The notes below the pieces were generated by a model. That model saw nothing but the letters and a program-made list of their open reading frames with translations, did no database searches and was not told the origin of the DNA. From the NCBI RefSeq assembly GCF_002262885.1, contig NZ_NKYF01000001.1, positions 434,001 through 498,000 on the forward strand: a stretch of DNA of 64,000 nt, written 5' to 3'. The position numbers and the translations under genes are program-made. The stretch is from Pseudonocardia sp. MH-G8. GTDB lineage: Bacteria > Actinomycetota > Actinomycetes > Mycobacteriales > Pseudonocardiaceae. Positions 53,105 to 61,548 of the stretch are shown piece after piece; within the stretch, counting starts at the first letter, position 1; every line of letters starts with the position of its first letter.

Positions 53105-53602
53105 GCCGCCCGCGGTTCATGTCGCGGCTCGGTGCGACCCGCAAACCAGGGTCCTCACGACCGCACTCACGTACGTCTCGCAGGCGGGCCGGCCGTCGTG
53201 ATCGCCAGGTGTGAGGGCTCCCGATCGAGCCGGTTGCCCAAGCGGCCAGGCCCGCACCGCGGTCGCTGCGTCGATCATCGACAGATGGCGGTCGTTCGAT
53301 CTCCGATCACGACCATTCGCCCGTGATCGGCGCTGCGGGTCGCGCCGGCCGCGCGGTGATCGTTCTGATCAGCACCTGAGGGCGGACGCTGTGACAGTGG
53401 CGTACTTGTCGGAGCGATCACGGCCCGGTGATCGTTCCGAGCAGTGCGCGGGTGCTGTCGCGGCGACGTCAGGTGCTTCTCGCAGCGATCACCATCGGGC
53501 ATCCGACGCCCGAGCCGGCCGCACGCTCGATGTATCGCCCTCGCACCATTTTCGCTGATCACGGCCACCTCGCGTTCCGTACGCGCCCGTTGCATGATCA
53601 AT
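53105..53602. other. gene-free region containing a GATCAC/GTGATC motif cluster
   Basis: No coding sequence is supported. Seven copies of GATCAC or its complement lie at 53305, 53323, 53356, 53416, 53428, 53487 and 53557, several as inverted pairs. CGATCACGGCCCGGTGATCG (53415-53434) is the tightest pair. A TGATCA also occurs at 53366. Expected frequency in such GC-rich DNA is far lower. Confidence 0.65.
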
Positions 53603-53648
53603 GAGACGTGAGCGGGGTCTGCCGGAGATCCAACCCCGCTGACGTCTC
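53603..53648. repeat. GACGTGAG hairpin, isolated copy
   Basis: GAGACGTGAGCGGGGT (53603-53618) pairs with ACCCCGCTGACGTCTC (53633-53648) with one mismatch. The loop region contains GGAGATCC. It is preceded by TTGCATGATCAA, a degenerate reverse version of the TGATCATG tail. Confidence 0.75.
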
Positions 53649-53712
53649 GCTCGTGGCGCATCCCGCGGACGTAGCCGTCCAGGTTCCGCGTTCCGCGCCC
53701 GTTGCACGACCA

Positions 53713-54386
53713 CGTAGACGTGAGCGGGGTTCGGGGAAGATCCAACCCCGCTCACGTCTACGTCGTCGTGGAATCTCCTGTGGGCGCGCCGTTCCCGGCT
53801 CGCGACCACTGCCTCACACCCCGACCCTGGCCTTCCGCGTAGTCGGCCGGGTTCCCCCTGCTCCTCCCGTCGGCGGGGTGGCCGGGTTGGCAGAACTGCC
53901 GAATATCGGGGCTGGGCGGGCGGCCGTCCCCGGCGCGGGCCCAGGCCTGTCCGGGACGAGCCCGCCCCTGTCACGTGCTCGCGCACCTTGCGGTGGTCCC
54001 GATCCACCCCTTCCCGATGATCATCGGGCCGGCTCGAGGCGTGTTTCCGACCATGATCGGCGGAATCGGGACATAAGCTGCAGGGGCGCGGTTCATGTCC
54101 CTGTCCCGCTGATCAAGGCCGTTTCCGGAGAGTTCAGGAACGGCACCACAGCCAGTCGAGTGGCACTCGGCCGCGACGGACTCGTCGTGGACAGGCCTGG
54201 GCCCGCGCCGGGAACGGCCGCCCGAACGACCACGATATTCGTGGGTTGTGCCCAACCCGGCCGCCCTCCGCGCGGAGGTCGAACTCGGCCCCGGACCCAC
54301 TGCGGGTGAGACCTCGATGCGTCGTGGGGCAGGAAGTATCGAGCCGGGGACGGCGCGCCCACCGCAACCCGGGCTACGAGGCAGGG
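53713..54386. repeat. long imperfect palindromic non-coding element, copy 2 (inverted relative to copy 1)
   Basis: The left end is the perfect 19-bp hairpin CGTAGACGTGAGCGGGGTT / AACCCCGCTCACGTCTACG (53713-53762). The outer inverted motif runs from GTGGGCGCGCCG (53780) to CGGCGCGCCCAC (54362). The inner pair is GCGGGCCCAGGCCTGTCC (53935-53952) and GGACAGGCCTGGGCCCGC (54189-54206). The centre near 54016 contains TGATCATCGG. Its reverse complement aligns along almost all of 18640-19316. Confidence 0.8.
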
Positions 54387-54614
54387 CCACGGGGACGCCG
54401 GGGCGCGGAGTGCTCGGGCACCGGTCGCGCCCCCGGATTCGCGCGCGCCCCCGTCGACGCGTCGGAGGAGACGGGGGCGGGCGGGTCACGGACCGGCCGG
54501 TGCGTGACCCGGTGGACGTTCGTGACCACCGCACCATCTCAACGCGGTCGCGAGGACGCCGCGGTGCGGCTCGCTCCGATCACGCGACGGACTCCGCCCA
54601 GATTCCCAGCCACT

Positions 54615-54632
54615 CCTCAGGCGCACCTCAGG
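54615..54632 (+). promoter_or_regulatory. CCTCAGG direct repeat upstream of htrA
   Basis: CCTCAGG occurs at 54615-54621 and 54626-54632, an exact direct repeat with 11-bp period, 22-39 bp before the HtrA ATG. One-turn direct repeats are typical of OmpR-family regulators. The motif recalls the CTCAG repeats of mycobacterial MprA, which controls the HtrA-like PepD. Confidence 0.5.
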
Positions 54633-54653
54633 GTCGAGGCGCACCGTCGTGGC

Positions 54654-56099
54654 ATGAGCGAGGAGCACAGGGAGCAGGGCCGGGACGCGAGCGCCTCGAC
54701 CGGTGACTCCCGCACGGACCATTTCGCCGTCCCGTCCTACGCGGGCGCACCGGCACCGGACGCCGCGCACGGGCCGGAGCAGCCCGCCGCGGCCGGACCG
54801 CCCACCGGGTCCTTCGGCCCGCCGCCGCAGGGCCCACCGCTGCAGGGGCCGCCGCAGGGCCCGTCGGACGGCTACTTCCCACCGCCACCCGGCCACTTCG
54901 GGGGCCCTCCGACCGCCACGATGCCACCGCAGCCGCGGCGGCAGCGCACGATGACCGGCATCGTCACCGCCGCGCTGATCGCGGGCCTCGTGGGCGGGGG
55001 CGCCGGCTTCGGCGGGGCCTACGCGCTGCTCGGCGGCGACGGCTCGGGCAGCACCCTCACCTCGTCCCCGCAGGCACCCGACTCCGTCAACGCGGCTCCG
55101 GGCTCCGTCACCGCGGCGGCGCAGACCGTGCTGCCCAGCACGGTGGACATCCGCGCCACGACCGCGCAGGGCGCCGCCGAGGGCAGCGGCATGATCCTCA
55201 CCCCCGAGGGCGACATCCTCACGAACAACCACGTCGTCGCGGGCGGCGGGGAGATCACCGTGACGCTGGCGGACGGCACCGAGCACCCCGCCACCGTGGT
55301 CGGCACCTCCCCCAGCTACGACATCGCGGTGATCCGCGTGCAGGGTGCCACCGGGCTCACCCCGGCCACGCTGGGTGAGAGCTCCTCGCTGCAGGTCGGC
55401 CAGCCGGTCGTGGCCATCGGTTCGCCGCGCGGGCTCACCGGCACCGTCACCACCGGCATCGTCAGCGCGCTCGACCGCACCGTCGCCGTGCCCGGCGAGG
55501 ACGGCGGCGCGGTCGTCTACAACGGCCTGCAGACCGACGCCCCCATCAACCAGGGCAACTCCGGCGGGCCGCTGGTGAACCTCGACGGGCAGGTCGTCGC
55601 CGTCAACTCGGCCATCGCCACCGCGGGCGAGCAGAACAGCGGCAGCATCGGTCTCGGTTTCGCGATCCCGATCGACCAGGCCCGCCGCGTTGCCCAGGAG
55701 GTCATGGACACGGGCACCGCGACGAAGCCGGTGCTCGGCGTGCAGGGCACGGTGGGTGCCGGCACCGGGGACGGTGCCCCGATCGCCGCCGTGCAGCCGG
55801 GCTCGCCCGCCGAGGCGGCAGGCCTGGCGGCCGGGGACGTCGTCACCCGTGTCGACGGCGCGCAGGTGGCCGATTTCGCGGACCTGATGGCCCGCGTCGG
55901 TTCCCACGCCCCCGGCGAGCAGGTGACCCTGACGGTCACGAACGGCGGCGCCGAACGCACCGTCGACGTCACGCTGGGCAGCCAGCCCGACGAGGCCGCC
56001 ACCACCAGCCCCGGCCAGGGCGGCGGCCAGAGCAGCCCCTTCGGTGGCGGCCAGGAGAACCCGTTCGGCGGTGAGAGCCCCTTCGGCGGAGGCAACTGA
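54654..56099 (+). CDS. HtrA/DegP-like serine protease with PDZ domain
   Basis: A 481-aa membrane-anchored protease. The cytoplasmic N-terminus (1-95) is Pro/Gly-rich, with a membrane helix at about 99-125. The trypsin-like domain has the triad H193 (TNNHVVAGGG), D223 (SYDIAVIRV) and S303 (INQGNSGGPLVN). The PDZ domain lies at about 360-445 (GAPIAAVQPGSPAEAAGLAAGDVVTRVDGAQV). A Gly/Ser/Phe-rich FGGG-repeat tail ends the protein. It degrades misfolded envelope proteins. A direct-repeat operator precedes it. Confidence 0.93.
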   Translation: MSEEHREQGRDASASTGDSRTDHFAVPSYAGAPAPDAAHGPEQPAAAGPPTGSFGPPPQGPPLQGPPQGPSDGYFPPPPGHFGGPPTATMPPQPRRQRTMTGIVTAALIAGLVGGGAGFGGAYALLGGDGSGSTLTSSPQAPDSVNAAPGSVTAAAQTVLPSTVDIRATTAQGAAEGSGMILTPEGDILTNNHVVAGGGEITVTLADGTEHPATVVGTSPSYDIAVIRVQGATGLTPATLGESSSLQVGQPVVAIGSPRGLTGTVTTGIVSALDRTVAVPGEDGGAVVYNGLQTDAPINQGNSGGPLVNLDGQVVAVNSAIATAGEQNSGSIGLGFAIPIDQARRVAQEVMDTGTATKPVLGVQGTVGAGTGDGAPIAAVQPGSPAEAAGLAAGDVVTRVDGAQVADFADLMARVGSHAPGEQVTLTVTNGGAERTVDVTLGSQPDEAATTSPGQGGGQSSPFGGGQENPFGGESPFGGGN

Positions 56100-56116
56100 C
56101 GGTCCCCACCGGGATC

Positions 56117-56167
56117 GCAGCAGAGCCACTTCCCTGCAACGAGGTTGCGGGGAAGTGGCTCTGCTGC
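56117..56167. terminator. bidirectional terminator hairpin between htrA and CoA-transferase genes
   Basis: Twenty-three-nt arms (56117-56139 and 56145-56167), centred on GCAGCAGAGCCACTTCCC and GGGAAGTGGCTCTGCTGC, pair with one G-U type mismatch and a 5-nt loop between two convergent genes. Confidence 0.88.
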
Positions 56168-56180
56168 AACTCGGGAGGGC

Positions 56181-57359
56181 TCAAGGCGCCTGAAGCCAGC
56201 GCCGGATGTCGGCTCCGTCCTCACCGAGGGCGGGTGGGCTGCGACGGTAGGACGGCGGCGTGGCCGAGTACGTCACCGGGTTGCGGACGCTCGGGACACC
56301 GTCCGGCTCGACCACCGGCTCGAGGCCGAGGCGCTCGGCGAGGGCGAGGCCCTCGTCGATCGTGTTGATCGGTCCGCAGGGGACGCCCGCGGGCCCGAGG
56401 ATGTCGAACCACTCCTGCGCCGATTTCGTGGCCAGCCGCGCCAGCAGCAGGGGGCGCAGCTCGTCGCGGTGGGCGTTGCGCTCGGGCATGGAGCCGAAGC
56501 GCGGGTCGTCGAGCAGCTCGGGGGCGCCGATCGCGGTGGCGAGCCTGCGGAACTGGTGGTCGTTGGCGGCGATCACGATCAGCTCGCCGTCACCGGTGGG
56601 CAGCGGCTCGTAGGGGAACAGGCTCAGGTGGGCGTTGCCCAGCCGCCCGGGCACCACGCCGCCGGCCAGCACCGCGGAGGTCTGGTTGACCAGGCCCGAC
56701 AGCGCTGCGGAGAGCAGGTTGGTCTCCACCTTCTGCCCCTCCCCGGTGCGCTCGCGGTGGTGCAGAGCGGCGATGATCGCGACGGCCGCGTGCAGGCCGG
56801 TGATCACGTCGAAGACGGCGACACCCGCGCGGAACGGCGGCCCGTCGGCGTCACCGGTGAGGCTCATGAGCCCGGACGTGGCCTGTACGAGCAGGTCGTA
56901 GCCGGGCAGCGCCGCCCCGGCGGCCGTGCCGAACCCGCTGATCGAGCAGTAGACGACCCGCGGGTTGGCGGCCGAGACCGTCTCGTGGTCGAGGCCGAAG
57001 CGCGCCAACCCGCCCGGCTTGAAGTTCTCGATCAGCACGTCGGCGCGCCCGGCGAGCCGCTGCGCCACGTCCAGGTCGGCCGGGTCGGCGAGGTCGAGCA
57101 CGATGGAGCGCTTGTTGCGGTTGATCGACAGGTAGTAGGTGGCGGTGCCGTCCTCGCTCGTGGGAGGCACCCACGTGCGCGTGTCGTCGCCGCTGCCCGG
57201 CCCCTCGACCTTGATCACGGTGGCCCCGAGGTCCGCGAGCAGCATCGTGGCGTAGGGGCCGGCGAGGATCCGCGAGAAGTCGGCGACGATCACCCCCGAC
57301 AGCGGTCCGCTGGTTGGGGTGCCGTCGATCGGATCGTTCGCGATGCTCACCTCACGCAT
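56181..57359 (-). CDS. CaiB/BaiF family (type III) CoA transferase
   Basis: A 392-aa CoA transferase. The N-terminal SGVIVADFSRILAGPYATMLLADLGATVIKVEGPGSGD is the family signature. INRNKRSIVLDL and the catalytic-Asp loop PGYDLLVQATSGLMSLTG follow, with a C-terminal ALAERLGLEPVV region. It transfers CoA between carboxylic acids. The carboxylate substrate is not predictable. It follows the MFS exporter gene by 4 bp on the same strand. Confidence 0.92.
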   Translation of the reverse strand: MREVSIANDPIDGTPTSGPLSGVIVADFSRILAGPYATMLLADLGATVIKVEGPGSGDDTRTWVPPTSEDGTATYYLSINRNKRSIVLDLADPADLDVAQRLAGRADVLIENFKPGGLARFGLDHETVSAANPRVVYCSISGFGTAAGAALPGYDLLVQATSGLMSLTGDADGPPFRAGVAVFDVITGLHAAVAIIAALHHRERTGEGQKVETNLLSAALSGLVNQTSAVLAGGVVPGRLGNAHLSLFPYEPLPTGDGELIVIAANDHQFRRLATAIGAPELLDDPRFGSMPERNAHRDELRPLLLARLATKSAQEWFDILGPAGVPCGPINTIDEGLALAERLGLEPVVEPDGVPSVRNPVTYSATPPSYRRSPPALGEDGADIRRWLQAP

Positions 57360-57363
57360 CGTC

Positions 57364-58782
57364 TCAGGTGTGGCGGCGCAGGGCCGTCAGGGCCAGCGCT
57401 GTCGCCGCCGCCACCAGGACTGCGCTCGCGGCGAAGGCCAGCCGGTAGCCGCTCGCCAGCGCCTCGACGTGCGTGACGCCCGCCGCGGCCAGCCCGTCGG
57501 TACGCGCGGCCGCGAGCGCGGCCAGCGCAGCGATCCCCAGCGCGGCGCCGATCTGCTGGCTCGTGTTGGCCAGCCCGGACGCGAGCCCCGCGTCCGCGGG
57601 CGTCGCGTCGGACATCATCACCGTGGTCACCGCGGGCAGGACGAGTCCGGCGCCGAGCCCGAGCACGAGCATCGACGGCAGGACGTCCACCAGGTAGCTG
57701 CCGGTGGCGGGCCGGACGAGCAGGAGCAGCCCCGCGACGAGCAGCACCTCGCCGACGAGCAGCACGGGCCGGGCCCCCGCCCGCGCGATCAGCTGCCCGG
57801 AGAGCAGGAGCGAGACGAGCGCGATCGTCACCGGGATCGGCAGCATCGCGAAGCCCGTCTGCGCCGGGGCGTAGCCGAGCGCCTCCTGCAGGTACAGCGC
57901 GGCGGTGAACTGGAACCCCATCATCCCGGCCACCGTGAGCAGCTGCACCGCATTGCCGCCCGACACCGCGCGGGAACCGAAGATCCCGAGGCGGACGAGC
58001 GGCTCGGCGGCGCGGCGCTGCCGGGCCACGAACCCGGCGAGCAGGGCCACCGCGGCGGCGGCCAGGCCGAGCCGCACCGCCGCGCTCGAGGATCCGACGA
58101 TCGTGAGCACCACGAGCACGAGGCCGGCGGTGACCAGCAGCCCGCCGAGGACGTCCGGCCGCCCCGACCGGTCCACCGGGCCGTCGGCCTCGACCGCCCA
58201 CAGGGCGAGCAGCACCACGACGACACCGATGGGCACGTTGACGAGGAAGATCCACCGCCAGCCGACGGACTCGGTGAGCACGCCGCCGAGCAGCGTGCCC
58301 AGCGACGCCCCGGCCGCGCCGACGAACGCGTAGGCGCCCATCGCCCGCGCCCGCGCCCCCGGCTCCGGGAACAGCGCGACGATCATCCCGAGGACCACCG
58401 CAGAGGCCATCGCAGCCCCGATGCCCTGCAGGAACCGCGCCGCCACGAGCATTTCCGCGGTTACCGCGAGCCCGCAGAGCAGCGAGGCCAGCACGAACAG
58501 CGCGAGGCCCGCGAGCAGCATCCGCCGCCGCCCGACGAGGTCTCCGAGCCGGCCGGCGAGCAGGAGCAGGCCACCGAGCGGAACGAGGTAGGCGTTGACC
58601 GTCCAGGCGAGCCCGGCCTGGGTGAAGCCCAGGTCGGCCTGGATCGCCGGCAGCGCGACGCTGACGATCGTGCCGTCAAGAATGATCATGAGCATGCCGC
58701 CGCACAGCACGACGAGGGCGAGCCAACGGGATGCGGCATCGCGAGGGGTGCCGGTGGCGACCGGGCTTCCAGGAGTGGACAC
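57364..58782 (-). CDS. MFS transporter, DHA2 (EmrB/QacA) family
   Basis: A 472-aa 14-helix drug/metabolite exporter. Motif TM1 is LVVLCGGMLMIILDGTIVSVALPAIQADL, with WTVNAYLVPLGGLLLLAGRLGDLVGRRRMLL (motif A) and GIGAAMASAVVLGMIVALFPEPGARARAMGAYAFVGAAGASLGTLLGGVLTE (motif C). The GTG at 58782 is chosen because a promoter with TTGTCT and TACAGT 17 bp apart ends seven bases before it, implying a leaderless message. The longer TTG-initiated frame would include that promoter. Confidence 0.9.
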   Translation of the reverse strand: MSTPGSPVATGTPRDAASRWLALVVLCGGMLMIILDGTIVSVALPAIQADLGFTQAGLAWTVNAYLVPLGGLLLLAGRLGDLVGRRRMLLAGLALFVLASLLCGLAVTAEMLVAARFLQGIGAAMASAVVLGMIVALFPEPGARARAMGAYAFVGAAGASLGTLLGGVLTESVGWRWIFLVNVPIGVVVVLLALWAVEADGPVDRSGRPDVLGGLLVTAGLVLVVLTIVGSSSAAVRLGLAAAAVALLAGFVARQRRAAEPLVRLGIFGSRAVSGGNAVQLLTVAGMMGFQFTAALYLQEALGYAPAQTGFAMLPIPVTIALVSLLLSGQLIARAGARPVLLVGEVLLVAGLLLLVRPATGSYLVDVLPSMLVLGLGAGLVLPAVTTVMMSDATPADAGLASGLANTSQQIGAALGIAALAALAAARTDGLAAAGVTHVEALASGYRLAFAASAVLVAAATALALTALRRHT

Positions 58783-58789
58783 GAGAGGA

Positions 58790-58845
58790 ACTGTAGCGGA
58801 TCGTTCCGTAACAGACAATCTCGTTTCGGATTGACTTGTAGCGGA
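58790..58845 (-). promoter_or_regulatory. MFS gene promoter with TCCGCTACA repeats
   Basis: On the minus strand, -35 TTGTCT (58817-58812) and -10 TACAGT (58795-58790) have a 17-bp spacer. TCCGCTACA occurs twice (58845-58837 and 58800-58792), the second overlapping the -10. A TCCGAAAC/GTTACGGA inverted pair lies between them. MarR binding here would repress the exporter. Confidence 0.6.
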
Positions 58846-58848
58846 CGG

Positions 58849-59337
58849 TCAGCTGCTCCGCTTCCGGCGCGGCGCGTGCGGGTTCGGCTCCACGGCCGAC
58901 AGCGGGCCGTCGTGCGTGACCAGCCGCAGCAGGGCGTCCAGCAGCACCGTGCGCTGCTCGCCCGAGAGCACGCCGAGCACCTCCGCGTAGAGGCCGTCGA
59001 TCACGCCGCCCGCTTCCGCCAGCACGGCGTCCCCCGCCTCGGTGGTGCGCACGATGCGCGCCCGGCGATCCACGGGCGACGGCGTGCGCTGCGCCAGCCC
59101 GGCTTTCTCCAGGTGGTCGAGGGTGACCACCATGGTGGTCTTGTCCAGCAGGGAGAGCTCGGCGAGCTCGCCCTGCGTCCGCTCCCCGGACGCCGCCTTG
59201 GAGAGCACGCAGAAGTCCCGGACGTTCATGTCGAGCTCGCCGAGCACCGTTCCCATCCGCGCCGCGAGCGCCTGGCTCGCCTTGTCGAACAGGTACGACA
59301 GGTCGCGACGGATCTCCTCGTCGCTGCGCGTGTCCAT
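58849..59337 (-). CDS. MarR family transcriptional regulator
   Basis: A 162-aa regulator. The winged helix runs through FCVLSKAASGERTQGELAELSLLDKTTMVVTLDHLEKAGLAQRTPSPVDRRARIVRTTEAGDAVLAEA, with the conserved D-x-R-A wing. It lies directly upstream of the MFS exporter and the repeats in its promoter, so it is the probable repressor of that exporter, responding to a small phenolic or lipophilic compound. Confidence 0.92.
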   Translation of the reverse strand: MDTRSDEEIRRDLSYLFDKASQALAARMGTVLGELDMNVRDFCVLSKAASGERTQGELAELSLLDKTTMVVTLDHLEKAGLAQRTPSPVDRRARIVRTTEAGDAVLAEAGGVIDGLYAEVLGVLSGEQRTVLLDALLRLVTHDGPLSAVEPNPHAPRRKRSS

Positions 59338-59354
59338 ACCGGGCAGCTTAACGA

Positions 59355-59377
59355 CGATCCGGATCGGGACGATCCGG
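59355..59377. promoter_or_regulatory. palindrome upstream of marR
   Basis: CGATCCGGATCG (59355-59366) is a perfect 12-bp palindrome, and CGATCCGG repeats at 59370-59377, 18-40 bp before the MarR ATG. It may be an autoregulatory operator, although it differs from the TCCGCTACA repeats at the exporter. Confidence 0.4.
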
Positions 59378-59403
59378 AAGCGACCTTTCCCGCTGCGGCG
59401 CGG

Positions 59404-61548
59404 TCAGTCCGCCGCGGCCGGCTCCGTCGCTCGCCCGGAGTCCCGGGGCCCGCCGGCCTGGGGCTCGGGGTGCCCCAGGCGCGTCAGCCATCCGCGCAGG
59501 ACGCGATGCAGTGCCTCGGCGCCGACGATCTCGTCGGGCGGCGGGAGCTGCGTCGGGTGCAGGAGGAAGCCGCGGGACTGGGCTCCCCCCAACCCGCCGT
59601 GCGAGCCCACGTGCGGCTCGAACGGGGACGCCTCGTCGCGCATCGGGTCGTAGCGACTGTTGATCATCAGGTCCGCGCAGTGCGGGAAGCCGTCCATCCG
59701 ACGCACCAGGTCGGCCGCGTGCGGGCCGTAGGGCACCAGCGGGTCGTCCCCGATGACGACGCCGGTGGCCAGCCGGTGCAGCCCGTCGCGACCCAGCACG
59801 ACCGGCCCGAACTCCGCGCTGCGCACCAGGACGAACCCGACCCCGGGGTGGTCGACGAGCGAGGGCAGCAGTTCGGGGAACTCCTGCTCGATCGTCTCCA
59901 GCTCGACGCGCCCGGGGTGCTCGGTGAACGAGGCCATCGCGAGGTGCCCGGACGCGACGACGACCACGCCGGGAGCCACCCGCGCCGCATCACCGGGCGC
60001 GCCGCCTGCCGTGCGGGGGCGGTCGGGCGCCGAGCCGGCGCGCTCCACCCGGTCACGCAGGCGCCGCGCGATCGGTCCGCCGGTGGACGATGCCTCGGCG
60101 AGCACCGCGCCGACCTGCCAGCCCTCGGCGGTGCGGCCCGGGTCGGGGCGCGCGCCGCGCCGCGGGTCGGGTTGGGGCTGCCCGCACAGCCGCCCCACCA
60201 GCGCCTCGATCGACTCCCCGAACCGGTCGGCGAACGCCCAGCCCTGCGTCTGACCGTGATCGGAGAGGGCGACGATGTGGTAGCGCCGCGGGGCGAGCTG
60301 GGTGGCCCGGTGCAGCCGGCCGATCTGCCGGTCGATCGCGCGCAACACGGCCAGCGCGTCGAAGCGCTCGACACCGGAGTGGTGCCCGACCTCGTCGTAG
60401 CCGAGGAAGTCGGCGTACACGGCCGCCCGGCCGGCCAGCATGTCCTCGATGATCGCCGAGACCACCACGTCCCGGACGATGACCGTGGTGGCGGCGCGGG
60501 CGAACGGGTAGAACCCGCCGCGGCTCACCCGCGGCACCACCCCGGCACGCCGCTGCCGGACGGCCGCCGAGACCTCGCGTCCGATGTCGACCACGGCACC
60601 GGCGAACGTGCGCAGCGCGTTGGCCGGGTTGGCGAAGTACGCGTAGTAGCCCGCGCCCATCCCGTCGCGCCCGCGGCGGCGCCGGCCCGACCCGCTGACC
60701 AGCGGCAACGCGCTCATCGTGAGGCTCGTGCGCGCGGCGTCGCCGGTGAACAGGTTGCCGCGCGCCGCCCCGTCGACGGCGAGCAGGCCGCACCCGTCGG
60801 AGTGGCGGCGCTCGATCTCGGCCGCGTCCTCCGGGCTGGAGCACGCCATGACGTGGTCGCGGTCCTTCTCGTACCACCGGAACCCGATCACGTCGGCGTT
60901 GTCGCCGTGCAGGATGCCGCAGACGCTCGCCCCGGTCTGCGAACTCCAGTCGGTGTGCCACCCGGTGAGCCGGTGGCTGCCGGTGTCGAGCAGCCGCGCG
61001 AAGGTGGGCATGTCCCCGTCGCGGACGGCGCGTCGCAGCGTGTCGATCCCCAGCCCGTCGACCTGCAGGAACAGCACACCAGGCGGCATCTCGCCCCGAC
61101 CGGCCGCACCGCTGCGGGCCCGGCGGCGCGCGGCCCGGCGGAAGAACAGCTCGTCCTCGTCGAGGCCCACCAGGCTGCTGACGCTCGCGCCGAGCGCCGC
61201 CACGGCGACCGCCACGACGACCGCCGTGCCGAAGTCGGTGACCACCACACCGGGCACGGCGAAAGAGATCGCCAGCACCCCGGCGCCGAGCAGCAGGAAC
61301 GAGCCGATGCCCAGCGTGAACACCGCCACCGGGAGCGCGATCCGCAGGACCAGCGGCCAGACCACGGCGCTGAGCACGCCGAACAGCAGGGCGCAGACGG
61401 TGGGCTGCCACCACTCGGGCATCGCGAAGCCGGTGAGCCCGGCGTCCAGCAGCTGCAGGGCGCCGACCGCCAGCACCCACACGAGCACCAGCCGCGCCAG
61501 CACCCGTCCGCCGCGCAGCAGCTGGCCGGCGCCGTAGGGCACCCTCAC
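59404..61548 (-). CDS. membrane-anchored type I phosphodiesterase / alkaline-phosphatase-fold protein
   Basis: A 714-aa protein. Four N-terminal helices (about 15-150) form a phage-holin-superfamily-like anchor (LLDAGLTGFAMPEWWQPTVCALLFGVLSAVVWPLVLRIALPVAVFTLGIGSFLLLGAGV). The alkaline-phosphatase-like domain has VLFLQVDGLGIDTLRRA (metal Asp), WHTDWSSQTGASVCGILHG (nucleophile loop), YADFLGYDEVGHHSGVERFDAL, HIVALSDHGQTQGWAF and GHLAMASF. It probably cleaves a phosphodiester or phosphonate in lipids or envelope polymers. The GTG at 61548 overlaps the DedA stop. Confidence 0.88.
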   Translation of the reverse strand: MRVPYGAGQLLRGGRVLARLVLVWVLAVGALQLLDAGLTGFAMPEWWQPTVCALLFGVLSAVVWPLVLRIALPVAVFTLGIGSFLLLGAGVLAISFAVPGVVVTDFGTAVVVAVAVAALGASVSSLVGLDEDELFFRRAARRRARSGAAGRGEMPPGVLFLQVDGLGIDTLRRAVRDGDMPTFARLLDTGSHRLTGWHTDWSSQTGASVCGILHGDNADVIGFRWYEKDRDHVMACSSPEDAAEIERRHSDGCGLLAVDGAARGNLFTGDAARTSLTMSALPLVSGSGRRRRGRDGMGAGYYAYFANPANALRTFAGAVVDIGREVSAAVRQRRAGVVPRVSRGGFYPFARAATTVIVRDVVVSAIIEDMLAGRAAVYADFLGYDEVGHHSGVERFDALAVLRAIDRQIGRLHRATQLAPRRYHIVALSDHGQTQGWAFADRFGESIEALVGRLCGQPQPDPRRGARPDPGRTAEGWQVGAVLAEASSTGGPIARRLRDRVERAGSAPDRPRTAGGAPGDAARVAPGVVVVASGHLAMASFTEHPGRVELETIEQEFPELLPSLVDHPGVGFVLVRSAEFGPVVLGRDGLHRLATGVVIGDDPLVPYGPHAADLVRRMDGFPHCADLMINSRYDPMRDEASPFEPHVGSHGGLGGAQSRGFLLHPTQLPPPDEIVGAEALHRVLRGWLTRLGHPEPQAGGPRDSGRATEPAAAD

